Below, piece after piece: positions 8,951 through 19,390 of a DNA stretch of 47,394 nucleotides. The position numbers and the translations under genes are program-made. Location of the stretch: the NCBI RefSeq assembly GCF_002929845.1, contig NZ_PJJS01000030.1, positions 1 through 47,394 of the forward strand, in the 5' to 3' direction. This stretch comes from Cryobacterium sp. M96. Lineage in GTDB: Bacteria > Actinomycetota > Actinomycetes > Actinomycetales > Microbacteriaceae. Each line of letters opens with the position of its first letter. Positions within the stretch are counted from its first letter, which is position 1. The notes below the pieces were generated by a model. The model saw only the letters and a list, made by a program, of their open reading frames with translations. It had not been told where the DNA came from and searched no databases.

Positions 8951-10000
8951 TCAGCGGAGAACGGCGCTATCCGGGGAAGACACGTCGTACTCGCCGACGC
9001 TGCCGACCGGGTGGCTCACGATCAGGGCCGCGAGCACGACCGCCTTGAAGTCCGACTTCTCCGCACTCCCCCACACAACGCGCGCGCCGCCCACGAGCGT
9101 GAGGGTGACGTCGTCCGTGGTGGCGGCGGTGACGGTGTCGAGGGTGGAACGGATGTCTGCCGGCAGGGCCGCGATCACGGCAGCCGCCGCCCGGAAGCCG
9201 GCACTGCCGACCCCGGCCCGCGCATCGATCGTGGCGTACCCGGCGGGGCGCTCCGCGCTGCTCTGGATCACTACCCCGGCCGCGTCGACCAGGTCGAACC
9301 CGGACTCGGTCACGAGGGCGCCGACGGGCTCCCTCTCGACGACGCGCACGACGAGGGTGTTCGGCGGACGGCTCTCGGTGACGTAGCTCTGGATCAGGGT
9401 GAAGGCGGACAGCTCCTTTTGCACCGCGTCGAAGTCCACGAGCGGCAACGGCGTGCCCAGCTGGTCGTCGAGGGCCGATCGGATCTTCTCGGAGGGTACC
9501 CGGTTCGCCCCGACGACCTCAATGGTGCGAAGCGCCATCAGGGGCGAGAAGGTGCCGACGAGCACGAAGGCGACGAGCGCGGCCAGGGTGCCGAGCGCCG
9601 CCAGCCAGACGTTGCGCCGCCGACGGGAGCGCCAGGTGAAGCGGCGCACCTCCTCCCGTTCATAGAGTTTGCGGGCACGACGGGCGGCCCGGAGCTTGCG
9701 TCTGGCCCCGGCCGGAGTCAGCGCAGAGTCGCGGGGCTCCGTGGGTGCGAACGCGGACGAAGGGGAAGAGTCCGGCGCCCGCAGCCGGGACACGGGTGCG
9801 ATCGTGTCGGCGGCGGGAAGCGTGATCGGCTCGGTATTCGTGTGGTCGCTGTGACCGCTCGACTGGCGTCCTCCCGGCTTGGGACGGGCTGTCTTCGCTG
9901 CGGCTGGCTTCGCCCCGGCGCTCTTCGCGGCGGTCGTCTTCGGCCCGCCGGTCCGCTCAGCGCCTGCCGGCGGGCGGTCGTAGCCCTCGGGCCGCTTCAT
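8951..10000 (-). CDS. ftsQ: Division protein FtsQ
   Basis: FtsQ is a bitopic membrane protein that joins early and late divisome proteins. At 349 aa it has an unusually long cytoplasmic part: Lys/Ala/Pro-rich low complexity at 1-50, then a very basic stretch (about 100-130, RRKLRAARRARKL and RSRRRRN). One membrane helix spans about 131-150. The POTRA domain follows (RTIEVVGANRVPSEKIRSAL, about 158-230) and then the FtsQ beta domain. ATG at 10000 lies 14 bases past the murC stop; farther upstream the frame only mirrors murC. The ribosome site is weak. The order murC-ftsQ-ftsZ is standard. Confidence 0.92.
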   Translation of the reverse strand: MKRPEGYDRPPAGAERTGGPKTTAAKSAGAKPAAAKTARPKPGGRQSSGHSDHTNTEPITLPAADTIAPVSRLRAPDSSPSSAFAPTEPRDSALTPAGARRKLRAARRARKLYEREEVRRFTWRSRRRRNVWLAALGTLAALVAFVLVGTFSPLMALRTIEVVGANRVPSEKIRSALDDQLGTPLPLVDFDAVQKELSAFTLIQSYVTESRPPNTLVVRVVEREPVGALVTESGFDLVDAAGVVIQSSAERPAGYATIDARAGVGSAGFRAAAAVIAALPADIRSTLDTVTAATTDDVTLTLVGGARVVWGSAEKSDFKAVVLAALIVSHPVGSVGEYDVSSPDSAVLR

Positions 10001-10013
10001 GATCGTCGGCGGG

Positions 10014-11411
10014 TCATCCGCGCGCCTGCGTGAGCGAGGCGAGCAGCTGGGGAACGATCCGGTAGACGTCGCCGCAGCCGAGGGTGACGACGAAGTCGCC
10101 GTCCCGGGCGATCGAGGCGACGTAGTCGGCGGCCTCCTGCCAGTCGGGCACGTAGACGACCTTGCCGGCATCCGTGAACCGTTCGGAAACGAGGGCGCCG
10201 GTCACGCCGGGCTCCGGGTCTTCTCGGGCGCCGTACACGCCGAGGACGACGGTCTGGTCCGCCTTCTCCTCAAGCGTCTGGGCGAATTCCTGGGCGAACA
10301 GCCGAGTGCGGCTGTAGAGGTGCGGCTGATGCACGGCGATGATCCGGCCGCGGCCGACCACCGTGCGGGCGGCGGACAACGCCGCGGCCACCTCGGTGGG
10401 GTGGTGGGCGTAGTCGTCGTAGACGCTGACCCCACCCACGGTGCCGTGCAATTCGAAGCGGCGCTCGGTGCCGCCAAAACCCGAGATGGCGGCCAGGGAC
10501 GCCTCCGGGGCGAAACCGAGGCCGACGAGCACCGCGAAGGCGCCGGCGGCGTTGATGGCGTTGTGCCGACCTGGGATTCGGAGGGTGGCGAAGTAATCGC
10601 TTCCGGCCCAGGCCACGCCGAAACGTACCGGTCCGTCGGTGACGACCGAGTGCACGCGCACGTCGGCCGCGGCGTCCTCGCCGAAGGTGATGACCCGTTT
10701 GCCGGCGAGCTTGCCCGTCACGCTGACCGCGCCGGCGTCGTCGGAGGAGATGACCACGAACTCGGTCGCGTTCTGTGCGAATTCGACGAACGCGGCCTCG
10801 AAGGCCTCGAGCGAACCGTAGTGGTCGAGGTGGTCAGGGTCGACGTTGGTGACCAGGGCGACGGCCGTGTTGTAGAGCAGGAACGAGCCGTCCGACTCGT
10901 CGGCTTCGACCACGAAGAGGTCGTCGGTGCCCGCGCCGGCCGACACGCCGAGCGATTCGATCACACCGCCATTGACGAAGCTGGGATGCGTTCCCAGGCC
11001 GAGCAGGCCGGTCACGATCATGCCGGTCGAGGTGGTCTTGCCGTGGGCGCCCGCGACGGCGACGAGGCGGTGCTTCTCGATCAGCCAGGCAAGCGCCTGG
11101 GAGCGGTGCAGCACGGGGAGGCCGCGTTCGTTCGCCAGCACGTATTCCGGGTTGTCCTGCCAGAGTGCCCCCGTGACGACGAGGCTGTCGGCTTCGCCGA
11201 CATTCTCAGCGGCGTGGCCGATCGCGATGTGGGCTCCCAGCTCGCGCAGGGCGAGCACGTTGTCGGACTCGCGCACATCCGAGCCGGTCACGGTATGCCC
11301 GGCGGCGAGGAACAGCCGTGCGATCCCACTCATCCCGGAGCCGCCGATGCCCACGAAATGCACCGTGCCGAGGTCACGGGGAATGGTGAGGTTCAGGTCG
11401 GGCTTGATCAC
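10014..11411 (-). CDS. murC: UDP-N-acetylmuramate--L-alanine ligase
   Basis: MurC adds L-Ala to UDP-MurNAc in the cytoplasm, the first step of stem-peptide synthesis. The 465-aa protein has the nucleotide-sugar loop [13 protein letters not shown] (19-31), the ATP loop GAHGKTTS (121-128), the central EADESDGS motif, and DDYAHHPTE in the C-terminal domain. The start is GTG at 11411. It lies 87 bases after murG in the transcript and 13 bases before ftsQ. Length and motifs are normal. Confidence 0.97.
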   Translation of the reverse strand: MIKPDLNLTIPRDLGTVHFVGIGGSGMSGIARLFLAAGHTVTGSDVRESDNVLALRELGAHIAIGHAAENVGEADSLVVTGALWQDNPEYVLANERGLPVLHRSQALAWLIEKHRLVAVAGAHGKTTSTGMIVTGLLGLGTHPSFVNGGVIESLGVSAGAGTDDLFVVEADESDGSFLLYNTAVALVTNVDPDHLDHYGSLEAFEAAFVEFAQNATEFVVISSDDAGAVSVTGKLAGKRVITFGEDAAADVRVHSVVTDGPVRFGVAWAGSDYFATLRIPGRHNAINAAGAFAVLVGLGFAPEASLAAISGFGGTERRFELHGTVGGVSVYDDYAHHPTEVAAALSAARTVVGRGRIIAVHQPHLYSRTRLFAQEFAQTLEEKADQTVVLGVYGAREDPEPGVTGALVSERFTDAGKVVYVPDWQEAADYVASIARDGDFVVTLGCGDVYRIVPQLLASLTQARG

Positions 11412-11414
11412 GGT

Positions 11415-11478
11415 TGCTGGCTCTTCTCAGTCGGAGACGAATGCTGGTGTGCGTTCGGTGCTGGTGTTCTGGTGCTGG
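11415..11478. repeat. Short TGCTGG repeats between murG and murC
   Basis: TGCTGG occurs at 11415, 11442, 11459 and 11473 (plus strand), the last three spaced 17 and 14 bases and within the longer form GGTGCTGG twice. The first copy is at the start of murC. The repeats may be chance GC-rich repetition or a weak regulatory array. The 87-base gap holds no gene. Confidence 0.3.
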
Positions 11479-11498
11479 AACAACGTTAGCCGCTGTGA

Positions 11499-12569
11499 TC
11501 AGGCGAGGGCGGCGTGGATGAAGTCGGTCATTCGCACCGAGCCGTCGAGTCCCCCGACGGATGCCGCCGCGACGCCCATCCGGCGCACGCGCTCCCGGTC
11601 GGTGAGCACGGGAACGAGCTCGTGCTGCACCCAGTTCGGCACGAAGTCCGCATCGTCGACGAGGATCCCGCCGCCGGCGCGCACGACGTCCGCCGCGTTG
11701 AAGCGCTGCTCGCCGTTGCCGACGGGGTACGGCACGTAGACGGCCGGGATGCCGAGGGCGCTGAGTTCGCACACGGTTCCGGCGCCGGCCCGGGACACCG
11801 CGAAGTCCGCCGCGGACAGCGCCAGGTCCATCCGGTCGCAGTAGGAGATCAGGCGGTAGTGGTGCAGACCTGGGTCTGTCACCTCCGACTTCTCACCGGT
11901 GATGTGCAGCACCTGCCAGCCGGCCCTGATCAGACCGGGAGCCGAGGAAGCGATGGTGTTGTTCAGGCGCCGAGCGCCCAGGGATCCGCCGGTGACCAGC
12001 AGGGTGGGGCGGTCGGCGTCGAGGCCGAAGAACGCCAAGGCCTCCGGGCGCGCCTGAGCCCGGTCAAGCTCGGCAATCTCGGGTCGCAGCGGCATCCCGA
12101 CGACGGTCGGGTGGCGGATCCGGGTGCCGAGAAAGGCCACCGCGACATGGCGGGTGAACCAGGCGCCGAGCCGGTTGGCCAGCCCGGCCCGGAAATTGGC
12201 CTCGTGGATGACGATCGGCACCCCCGCCCGGCGTGCCGCGAAGTAGGCCGGGGTCGAGACGTAGCCGCCGAACCCGACGACGACGTCGACCGTGCGGAAC
12301 CGGATCAGATCGGCCACGTCGCCAATGGCACGGTTCAGCCGTGGCAAAAAGGAGAGGGCCTGTCGGTTCGGCCGGCGTGGGAAAGGCAGTCGGGGAACGA
12401 AGACGAGCTCGTAGCCGCGGGCCGGCACCAGGCGGGCCTCGAGGCCCTCCCTGGTGCCGAGAACGATGACTGTCGCATCCGGTTCCCGGCTCATGATGGT
12501 GTCGGCGACGGCCAGCAACGGGTTCACGTGGCCGGCGGTTCCGCCCCCGGCCAGCAGATAGGTGGTCAC
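11499..12569 (-). CDS. murG: Lipid II synthase MurG (GlcNAc transferase)
   Basis: MurG transfers GlcNAc from UDP-GlcNAc onto lipid I at the inner membrane face, producing lipid II. The 356-aa protein has the first glycine loop GGGTAGHVNP at about 8-17, the second loop VTGGSLGARRLN at mid-protein, and SRAGAGTVCELSALGIPAVYVPYP in two adjoining short motifs that bind the donor nucleotide. The start is GTG at 12569: it forms a GTGA overlap with the ftsW stop and has AGGAG 7 bases upstream, while the longer frame upstream mirrors ftsW. Confidence 0.96.
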   Translation of the reverse strand: MTTYLLAGGGTAGHVNPLLAVADTIMSREPDATVIVLGTREGLEARLVPARGYELVFVPRLPFPRRPNRQALSFLPRLNRAIGDVADLIRFRTVDVVVGFGGYVSTPAYFAARRAGVPIVIHEANFRAGLANRLGAWFTRHVAVAFLGTRIRHPTVVGMPLRPEIAELDRAQARPEALAFFGLDADRPTLLVTGGSLGARRLNNTIASSAPGLIRAGWQVLHITGEKSEVTDPGLHHYRLISYCDRMDLALSAADFAVSRAGAGTVCELSALGIPAVYVPYPVGNGEQRFNAADVVRAGGGILVDDADFVPNWVQHELVPVLTDRERVRRMGVAAASVGGLDGSVRMTDFIHAALA

Positions 12570-13807
12570 TCTCGGGCTCCTGACGTGTCGGTCGACATGG
12601 CGGTGCGTCGTGGCGGCTCCGCGTGGTCGCCCCGGGTGAATGAGAGCACGATGCCGATCGCACCGAGGGTCGTGAGCAGGGCGGTGCCGCCGGCGGACAC
12701 CAACGGGAGCGGAACACCCAGCACCGGGAACACGCCCAGGACCACGCCGATGTTGACGAAGGCCTGGCCGATCAGCCAGACGAGCACGGCGGCCGTCGAC
12801 ACGCGGGCCTGCAGGCTCGTGCTGGTGCGCATGATGCGCAGGAACGCGAAGGCCAGCAGGATGAACATGAATAGGACGACGATGGCCCCGATCAGTCCGA
12901 GTTCTTCGCCGACGATGGCGAAGATGTAGTCGTTGTCGGCCGCGGGCAGCCAGGACCACTTCGCTTTGGAGTTGCCGAGCCCGACGCCGAAGATCCCGCC
13001 GTTAGCGAGTGCCCAGGTGCCGTGCAGCGGCTGCCAGCAGGGTGCCGAGATGGGGCCGTCGAGCTCTTCGCAGCCGGCTCCCATGAAGCTCAGGATGCGC
13101 GTCATCCGGTTCGTGCTCGTCAATGCCATCAGAACCGCGAGCACGACCCCGGCGCCGAGAGGCACTGCCAGGAGGCGCAGTCGAACGCCGGCGAAGAACA
13201 GGGCTCCGAAGAGGATACCGGCCATGATCAGGACGGTTCCGAGGTCACCGCCGATGAGCACGAGCAGCACGGCGCCGCCGCCCACGCCGAAAACCGGAAT
13301 GTACACGTGGCGCCAGTCGTCGAGCCGTTTCTCCTTCTGCGACAGGATCATGCCCAGCCAGACGACGAGGGCGAGTTTGATCGCCTCGGAGGGCTGGAAC
13401 TGGACTCCGCCGACCGACAGCCAGTTGGTGTTGCCGGCCACCTCGACGCCCAGCGGCGTGAACACGACCAGGCATTGCAGGAGACAGGCGACGATGAGCA
13501 ACGGCCACGCCACACGCCGCCAGAACTTCAGCGGCAGGTGGCTGATCATCAGCATCACCGGAACGCCGATCAGCGCGAATCCCCCCTGGCGCAGGACGGT
13601 GCCGAAGAAGCCGGTGTTCTCCAGGTAGGAGTCGACCGAGGAAGACGACAGCACCATGACCAGGCCGAACACGACGAGGAACAGGGTCGTGCCGAGCAGC
13701 AGGAAATAGCTCGCGGACTCGGCCTTGAACACCCGGCCGAAATGAATTCGGGTGGAGGCGACGGGCGCGGCCTGCCTAGGCGCCGGGGTTCGAGGCGGAG
13801 TCTTCAT
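12566..13807 (-). CDS. ftsW: SEDS glycosyltransferase FtsW
   Basis: FtsW polymerises lipid II into septal glycan together with its partner transpeptidase FtsI, which lies at 19391-21169. The 413-aa protein has a short Pro/Arg-rich cytoplasmic head and about ten membrane segments. SEDS-family landmarks are visible: LGVEVAGNTNWLSVGG, FQPSEAIKLALVVWLG and LPAADNDYIFAIVGEELGL. A short extracytoplasmic loop has two cysteines (GAGCEELDGPISAPCW), perhaps a disulfide. I chose ATG at 13807 because GGAGGTG sits 8 bases before it; a GTG three codons earlier lies inside that ribosome site. It overlaps murD by 32 bases. Confidence 0.95.
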   Translation of the reverse strand: MKTPPRTPAPRQAAPVASTRIHFGRVFKAESASYFLLLGTTLFLVVFGLVMVLSSSSVDSYLENTGFFGTVLRQGGFALIGVPVMLMISHLPLKFWRRVAWPLLIVACLLQCLVVFTPLGVEVAGNTNWLSVGGVQFQPSEAIKLALVVWLGMILSQKEKRLDDWRHVYIPVFGVGGGAVLLVLIGGDLGTVLIMAGILFGALFFAGVRLRLLAVPLGAGVVLAVLMALTSTNRMTRILSFMGAGCEELDGPISAPCWQPLHGTWALANGGIFGVGLGNSKAKWSWLPAADNDYIFAIVGEELGLIGAIVVLFMFILLAFAFLRIMRTSTSLQARVSTAAVLVWLIGQAFVNIGVVLGVFPVLGVPLPLVSAGGTALLTTLGAIGIVLSFTRGDHAEPPRRTAMSTDTSGARE

Positions 13808-15347
13808 CCGCCTCACCTCCCAGGTGGTCCCGTACGGCTTCTGCGAACAACCGGCCCCGCTGGGCGTAGTCGGTGAACTGGTCCATAGACGCCGCGGCCG
13901 GGGCCAGCAGCACGACGTCGCCGGTTTCTGCGAGACCGGCCGCGAGGCGGACCGCCCCGGGCATCACCTGACCAGTGTCGTCGGCGTCGATCTCGAACAC
14001 CGGCAGCTCCGGCGCGTGTCGCGCGAATGCGTCCCGTAACACGGAGCGGTCGGCTCCGATGATCACGGCCCCGCGCAGGTGGCTGACGTGCCGGGCCACC
14101 AAATCGTCGACGTCCACGCCCTTGAGCAGTCCGCCGACCAGCCAGACAACGGTCTCGAATGCCGTGAGGGAGGCATCCGCCGCATGGGGATTGGTGGCCT
14201 TCGAGTCGTCGATCCAGCGAATCCCCGCGGACTCGGCCACGATCTCGATGCGATGGGCGTCGAGTTGGAACCCCTCGAGCGCGTCGTGGATGACGCCGGG
14301 TGCGACGCCGAACGACCGGGCAAGGGCGCTGGCGGCGAGGATATCGGCCACCAGGTGCGGTGCACTCAGACCGCGCGCCCGGAGCTCCGTCGCGGTGGTG
14401 ATCTCGATCGCGGTCTCAAACCGGTCCTCGTGGAACGCGCGGTCACAGAGGATGCCCTCGACGATGCCGAAGTCGCTGGGTCCCGGCGCGCCGAGGCCGA
14501 AGCCGATCGCACGGGCTCCCTCCTGCACGTCGGCGTCCTCGACCATGCGCATGGTTGCGACATCCGCCTTGTTGTAGACACAGGCCACCTGGGTATTGGC
14601 GTAGACGGTGGCCTTCGCATCGCGATAGGCCTCGGCCGAACCGTGCCAGTCGAGGTGGTCATCGGCGATGTTGAGGCAGACGCTGGAGTACGGCACCAAA
14701 GCGCCGGGGCCGGTGCGGGGCAGGTGGTGCAGCTGGTAGCTGGAGAGCTCGACCACGAGCACGTCCCAGCCCTGCGGGTCTCGCACGGCGTCGAGCACGG
14801 GCACGCCGATGTTGCCGCAGGGAGCGACTCGCAACCCGGCGGCGGCGAGCATGGTCGCCGTCAGCTGCACGGTCGTGGTCTTGCCGTTGGTGCCGGTGAC
14901 GAGGATCCACTCGGCCGCCGGACCAACCTTGTCCCGCAGGCGCCAGGCCAGTTCGATGTCACCCCAGACCGGAACCTCGGCCTGCGCGGCCCAGAGCAGC
15001 AGGGCGTGGTCGGGGTGGTAGCCGGGCGAGGCAATCAGAACCTCCGGCCGGTGCCGGGTCAGTTCATGCGGAACGACGCCGGGCGCGGCCTGCACCAGTT
15101 GCGCCCCGATCACGTCGAGCAGGCGGATGGTATCGGCTGGAGCATCGCTGGCCACAACGAGCACATCGGCTCCCAGCTCGGCGAGGGTATCGGCGGCCGC
15201 GAAACCCGTGACGCCCAGACCGAGCACGGCCACGCGCAGGCCGGACCAGTCGGCGTGCCAGCTCGTCAGGGCGTCAAGGCGTGCGGCATCCGCTGCAGTG
15301 GGCTCGGCGTCGTCCGAGTGTCGACCGGTCACTCGGCGGTCAGCCAT
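13776..15347 (-). CDS. murD: UDP-N-acetylmuramoylalanine--D-glutamate ligase
   Basis: MurD adds D-Glu to UDP-MurNAc-L-Ala. The protein of up to 523 aa has the Rossmann loop [14 protein letters not shown] near 39-52, the ATP loop GTNGKTTT at 151-158, and [22 protein letters not shown] (two adjacent motifs) at the domain 2-3 junction. An N-terminal extension of about 35 residues precedes the usual start. Two starts are possible: ATG at 15347, overlapping mraY by 19 bases, or GTG at 15332, which would give the GTGA overlap seen at murG-ftsW. Neither has a clear ribosome site, so the first 5 residues are uncertain. Confidence 0.95.
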   Translation of the reverse strand: MADRRVTGRHSDDAEPTAADAARLDALTSWHADWSGLRVAVLGLGVTGFAAADTLAELGADVLVVASDAPADTIRLLDVIGAQLVQAAPGVVPHELTRHRPEVLIASPGYHPDHALLLWAAQAEVPVWGDIELAWRLRDKVGPAAEWILVTGTNGKTTTVQLTATMLAAAGLRVAPCGNIGVPVLDAVRDPQGWDVLVVELSSYQLHHLPRTGPGALVPYSSVCLNIADDHLDWHGSAEAYRDAKATVYANTQVACVYNKADVATMRMVEDADVQEGARAIGFGLGAPGPSDFGIVEGILCDRAFHEDRFETAIEITTATELRARGLSAPHLVADILAASALARSFGVAPGVIHDALEGFQLDAHRIEIVAESAGIRWIDDSKATNPHAADASLTAFETVVWLVGGLLKGVDVDDLVARHVSHLRGAVIIGADRSVLRDAFARHAPELPVFEIDADDTGQVMPGAVRLAAGLAETGDVVLLAPAAASMDQFTDYAQRGRLFAEAVRDHLGGEADEDSASNPGA

Positions 15348-16423
15348 TCGAGGTAGAAGGTTCCGACGCCGGCCGCCACGAGCAGGCCGCCGATGATCCA
15401 GAAACGCACCACGACGGTGACTTCGGCCCAGCCCTTCAGCTCGAAGTGGTGGTGGATCGGGCTCATCAGGAAGATGCGTTTGCCGCGGGTCACCTTGAAG
15501 TAGGCGCGCTGCACGATGACGGATCCGGCCTCGATCACGAACAGGCCGCCGATCAGCACAAGCAGCAGTTCGGTGCGACTGAGGATGGCCAGGGCGGCAA
15601 GGGCACCGCCGATACCCAGAGAACCGGTGTCACCCAGGAAGATCTTCGCCGGCGAGGTGTTCCACCAGAGGAAACCGATCAGACCGCCGACGATGGCCGC
15701 AGAGACGATGGCCAGGTCGAGCGGGTCCCGAACGTCGTAGGCGCGGTAGAGGTCGGAGATATCCGCTCCCCCGAAGCGGGCCTGGTTCGACTGCCAGAAG
15801 CCGATCACGATGAACGCGCCGATCGAGAGGATGGACGACCCGGTGGCGAGCCCGTCGAGGCCGTCCGTGACGTTGACACCGTTGGACGTGGCCGCCACGA
15901 TCAGGCAGATCCACAGCACGAAGAGGGAAATGCCGATGATGCTGCCCAGCGCCATGAAGTCCAGTGGCAGGTCACGCAGGAAGGAAATCTGGGTGGACGC
16001 CGGCGTGACGCCATTGGCGTTCGGAAACTGGATGGCGAGGATGGCGAACGTGCCGGCCACGAGAACCTGCCCGGTGATCTTGGCCCAACCCCCGAGACCG
16101 AGGCTGCGCTGGTTGCGCGTCTTCAGGAAGTCGTCGACGAAGCCGACCATGCCGAGGCCGACCATCATGAACAGCACCAGAAGCGGTGACGCCGTGATCG
16201 GGGAGCCGGTCAGCAACATCGCCGAGAAATAACTGACCACGGCACCGAGGATGATGATGATGCCACCCATGGTGGCCGTACCGCGCTTGGCGTGGTGGCT
16301 TTGCGGGCCGTCGTCGCGAATGAACTGTCCCCAGCCGAGTTTCTTGAACAGCCGGATGAACAACGGCGTCAGCGACAGGGTGAAGACGAGGGAGAAGGCT
16401 CCCGCCATCAGAAGGGCTCTCAT
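15329..16423 (-). CDS. mraY: Phospho-MurNAc-pentapeptide translocase MraY
   Basis: MraY couples UDP-MurNAc-pentapeptide to undecaprenyl phosphate, giving lipid I, the first membrane step. The 364-aa protein has about ten membrane helices and the family motifs [13 protein letters not shown] near the N-terminus, [10 protein letters not shown] in the central cytoplasmic loop and HHHFELKGW near the C-terminus. ATG at 16423 forms an ATGA overlap with the murF stop and has GGGAGAG about 9 bases upstream, so I prefer it to GTG at 16432. Confidence 0.97.
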   Translation of the reverse strand: MRALLMAGAFSLVFTLSLTPLFIRLFKKLGWGQFIRDDGPQSHHAKRGTATMGGIIIILGAVVSYFSAMLLTGSPITASPLLVLFMMVGLGMVGFVDDFLKTRNQRSLGLGGWAKITGQVLVAGTFAILAIQFPNANGVTPASTQISFLRDLPLDFMALGSIIGISLFVLWICLIVAATSNGVNVTDGLDGLATGSSILSIGAFIVIGFWQSNQARFGGADISDLYRAYDVRDPLDLAIVSAAIVGGLIGFLWWNTSPAKIFLGDTGSLGIGGALAALAILSRTELLLVLIGGLFVIEAGSVIVQRAYFKVTRGKRIFLMSPIHHHFELKGWAEVTVVVRFWIIGGLLVAAGVGTFYLEWLTAE

Positions 16424-17832
16424 GCGAACCACTCTCCCAGACGGTCACCCAGAAATCTCAAACCGGCGGAATTGGAGGATTTCACCAGCACGGTGTCCCC
16501 CGGTTGCACTGTGGCGCAGAGCAGGTCGAAGGCCTCGTCGGCATTCTCGACGAAGGCCGACTCCCCGTCCCAGGATCCCTCGTTGATGGTGCTGATGTGC
16601 ATGCGCCGCGCGCCGCGCCCGACCACGATGAGCTGGGAGATGTTGAGGCGCACGGCGAGCAGCCCGACGCGGTCGTGCTCCTCACTAGCCAGTTCGCCCA
16701 GCTCGCTCATCTCGCCGAGAACCGCGATGGTGCGCCGGCCGGGAACACCGATCTGAGCGAGGGTCTTGAGCGCCGCCGTCATGGAGTCCGGGCTGGCGTT
16801 GTAGGCGTCGTTGATGACGGTCACCCCGTCCCGGCCGCCCATGACCTGCATGCGCCAACGTTCGGCGGTCTGCACGGATTCGAGGGCGGAGACGATGTCG
16901 TCGATCGCGACCCCCAGGATCTCGGCGGCGGCGGCGGCGGCCAGAGCGTTCATGACATGGTGTTCGCCGAGCACCTGGAACGCCACCGGGCGGGACTGGC
17001 CCGAGGCCAGGTGCAGCGTGAACGTCGTTCCGGACGCGGAGGCGTGCACCGCGGTCGCGCGCACTCCCTCGTCGCCGTACTGGCCGAACCAGACGATCCG
17101 GGCCCGGGTGGAGGCGGCCATACCGGCGACGCGCGGGTCGTCGGTATTCAGCACGGCGACATCCGTCGCCAGCAGCTCGGTGACCATTTCGGTCTTCGCG
17201 CGGACCGTGGCTTCGATGCCTCCGAATTCGCCGGCATGGGCGAGGCCGACCTTGAGCACGATCCCGATGTCGGGACGGGCCATCCGGATGAGCCGGGCGA
17301 TCTCTCCGACGCCGCTCGCACCCATCTCCGCCACCAGGAAACGGGTGTCGCGGGTCAGTTCGAGCATGGTCAGCGGCGCGCCGACCTCGTTGTTGAAAGA
17401 TGCGCGGGCCGCGACGGTCGGGCCGACGCGCTCGAGCACGGCGCGGAGCAGGTTCTTCGTCGTGGTCTTGCCGTTGGATCCGGTGACGGCGACGATCTTG
17501 AGGTTGCCGGCTTCCCGCACGCGGGCCACGACGTCGGTGGCGAGGGCGCCGAGGGCGAGCACGGCGTCCGGCACGACGATCTGCGCCACGGGGAGATCAA
17601 GGTGTCGTTCGACGATCAGCAGGGTGGCGCCGCGTTCGACGGCGGCCGGGGCGAAGAGGTGGCCGTCAGTCACCGCACCGGGCTTGGCCACGAAGATGGA
17701 GCCGGGAACGGTGTCGCGCGAGTCGGTGTGCACCATTCCGTCGGTCACGGAGTCGATGCTCCGAGAGGTTCCGTCCAGGTGGAGCGTGCCGTCGACGGCC
17801 AAGGCGATCTGGCCCAGGGTCAGGGCGATCAT
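16420..17832 (-). CDS. murF: UDP-MurNAc-tripeptide--D-Ala-D-Ala ligase
   Basis: MurF attaches D-Ala-D-Ala to complete the pentapeptide precursor. The 470-aa protein has an N-terminal UDP-binding domain (about 25-95), the ATP loop GSNGKTTT at 118-125, [12 protein letters not shown] shortly after, and [13 protein letters not shown] in the C-terminal domain, all diagnostic of MurF. The ATG directly abuts the murE stop (TAGATG), indicating coupled translation. No ddl is in the window, so the D-Ala-D-Ala supply gene lies elsewhere. Confidence 0.97.
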   Translation of the reverse strand: MIALTLGQIALAVDGTLHLDGTSRSIDSVTDGMVHTDSRDTVPGSIFVAKPGAVTDGHLFAPAAVERGATLLIVERHLDLPVAQIVVPDAVLALGALATDVVARVREAGNLKIVAVTGSNGKTTTKNLLRAVLERVGPTVAARASFNNEVGAPLTMLELTRDTRFLVAEMGASGVGEIARLIRMARPDIGIVLKVGLAHAGEFGGIEATVRAKTEMVTELLATDVAVLNTDDPRVAGMAASTRARIVWFGQYGDEGVRATAVHASASGTTFTLHLASGQSRPVAFQVLGEHHVMNALAAAAAAEILGVAIDDIVSALESVQTAERWRMQVMGGRDGVTVINDAYNASPDSMTAALKTLAQIGVPGRRTIAVLGEMSELGELASEEHDRVGLLAVRLNISQLIVVGRGARRMHISTINEGSWDGESAFVENADEAFDLLCATVQPGDTVLVKSSNSAGLRFLGDRLGEWFA

Positions 17833-19377
17833 CTACAGCCACCCCGCATCGCGCAGCGCCTGGCGGGAATCGTCCCGGGCGGAGTACGGAATCTTCACGC
17901 CGGCAACCTCGTGGTAATTTTCATGGCCGGGTCCCGCATACAAGATCGCGTCGCCTTCTTTCGCTAGGGACAGCGCCGTCCGGAACGCCGTCCGGGGGTC
18001 GGGCACCTCATGGAACTCTCCGCCGGGCACGGCCTCCCGTGCGGCAGCGAGCAGAGTGGCACGAATGGCCGCGGGGTCCTCGAACCGAGGGTGGAAGTCG
18101 GTGATCACGACGACATCCGCCCCGCGGGCAGCGATCGCCCCCATGTCCGCCCGTTTCGTGGTGTCGCGGTCGCCGTCGGCGCCGAAGACCATGATCAGTC
18201 GGCCGGGAGTGAACTTACGGATGGCGGCGAGGGTGTTCAGGAACGCGTCCGGGCTGTGCCCGTAGTCGATGTAGACGAGCGGTCCCGTGTCCCCGGAGAT
18301 GCGCTCAGCGCGCCCGGGGATGTAGACGTCGATTCCGCCGTCACGATCGAGGGAATGGGCGATCGCCTCGAGGTCGTAGCCGGATTCGACCAGCATCAGG
18401 ATGGCCAGGGCGGCGTTGGCGGCCATGAACCAGCCGACCAGGGGAACCCGGGTCTGCAGGCGGCGCCCTTCGGGGCCCTCGAGCAGGAACTCGGTGTACA
18501 GCGCGCTCTCGGAGACGATGGACATGTGCCAGTCGGCGGCGACGTCCGGGTTGCTGCTCAGGGTGGTGACGGGGATGCGGCACTCGTCGACGATCCGGCG
18601 GCCCCAGTCGGAGTCGACCGTGATGACGCCCCGCCGGGAGCGGTCGGGCTGGAACAGCTCGAGTTTGGCCTGGAAGTACTCGTCGAGGCCCGCGTAGTCG
18701 TCGAGGTGGTCGTGACTCAGATTCGTGAACCCGGCGACGTCGAAGACGAGCCCGTCCACGCGGTGGCGGGTCAGCGCCTGGGCGGACACCTCGATCGCAA
18801 CGGCGCGCACCTCGGCCTCTCGCATGCGGGAGAGGAGGGCGTGCAGCTCGGTTGCCTCCGGGGTCGTCAGCGAGCTCACCACGGCGAGGTCGCCGATGCG
18901 GCGCTCGGCCGTCGAAGTGAGGCCGGCCACGACGCCCAGTTGGTTGAGCAGGGCGAAGAGGAGATAGACCACGCTGGTCTTGCCGTTGGTGCCGGTGACG
19001 GAGAAGAGCGTGGCCGGATTGGCGTCGGTGCGGTAGATCCAGGCGGCGACGGCACCGAGCGCGGCGCGCGCGTCCGGGGTCACCAGGATCGGCAGGCCGC
19101 TGTCGGCGGCCAGCACCGCCCCGGCCTCATCGGTCAAAATCGCGACCGCACCGGACTCGCGGGCGCCGGCGGCGTAGGACGCGCCATGACTCGCGCGCCC
19201 GGGAACGCCGACATAGAGGTCTCCGGGCTGAACGGTTCGGGAGCTCAGGCTCACGCCGGTGACCTCGAGGCCATCGACATCGCCGTGCACATACAGTTCG
19301 AATTCATCGACCAGTCCCGACAACGATCTGGGGACCGGATGCTGAGGACGGAGAGCCGAGGGTGCCAATTCGGTCAC
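17833..19377 (-). CDS. murE: MurE ligase, probably not diaminopimelate-specific
   Basis: MurE adds the third stem-peptide residue. The 514-aa protein has the ATP loop GTNGKTS at 129-135, TTPEATELH in the central domain, YIDYGHSPDAF (a variant of the usual DYAHTPD) and VFGADGDRDTTKR. The specificity motif, DNPR in diaminopimelate-adding enzymes, reads FHPR here (residues 428-431, within TDFHPRFEDP). Microbacteriaceae are known for B-type peptidoglycan with other residues at position 3, such as diaminobutyrate, ornithine, lysine or homoserine, so the enzyme probably uses one of these; which one cannot be told from sequence. It abuts murF and follows ftsI by 13 bases. Confidence 0.94.
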   Translation of the reverse strand: MTELAPSALRPQHPVPRSLSGLVDEFELYVHGDVDGLEVTGVSLSSRTVQPGDLYVGVPGRASHGASYAAGARESGAVAILTDEAGAVLAADSGLPILVTPDARAALGAVAAWIYRTDANPATLFSVTGTNGKTSVVYLLFALLNQLGVVAGLTSTAERRIGDLAVVSSLTTPEATELHALLSRMREAEVRAVAIEVSAQALTRHRVDGLVFDVAGFTNLSHDHLDDYAGLDEYFQAKLELFQPDRSRRGVITVDSDWGRRIVDECRIPVTTLSSNPDVAADWHMSIVSESALYTEFLLEGPEGRRLQTRVPLVGWFMAANAALAILMLVESGYDLEAIAHSLDRDGGIDVYIPGRAERISGDTGPLVYIDYGHSPDAFLNTLAAIRKFTPGRLIMVFGADGDRDTTKRADMGAIAARGADVVVITDFHPRFEDPAAIRATLLAAAREAVPGGEFHEVPDPRTAFRTALSLAKEGDAILYAGPGHENYHEVAGVKIPYSARDDSRQALRDAGWL

Positions 19378-19390
19378 GGGGCTCGCTTTC

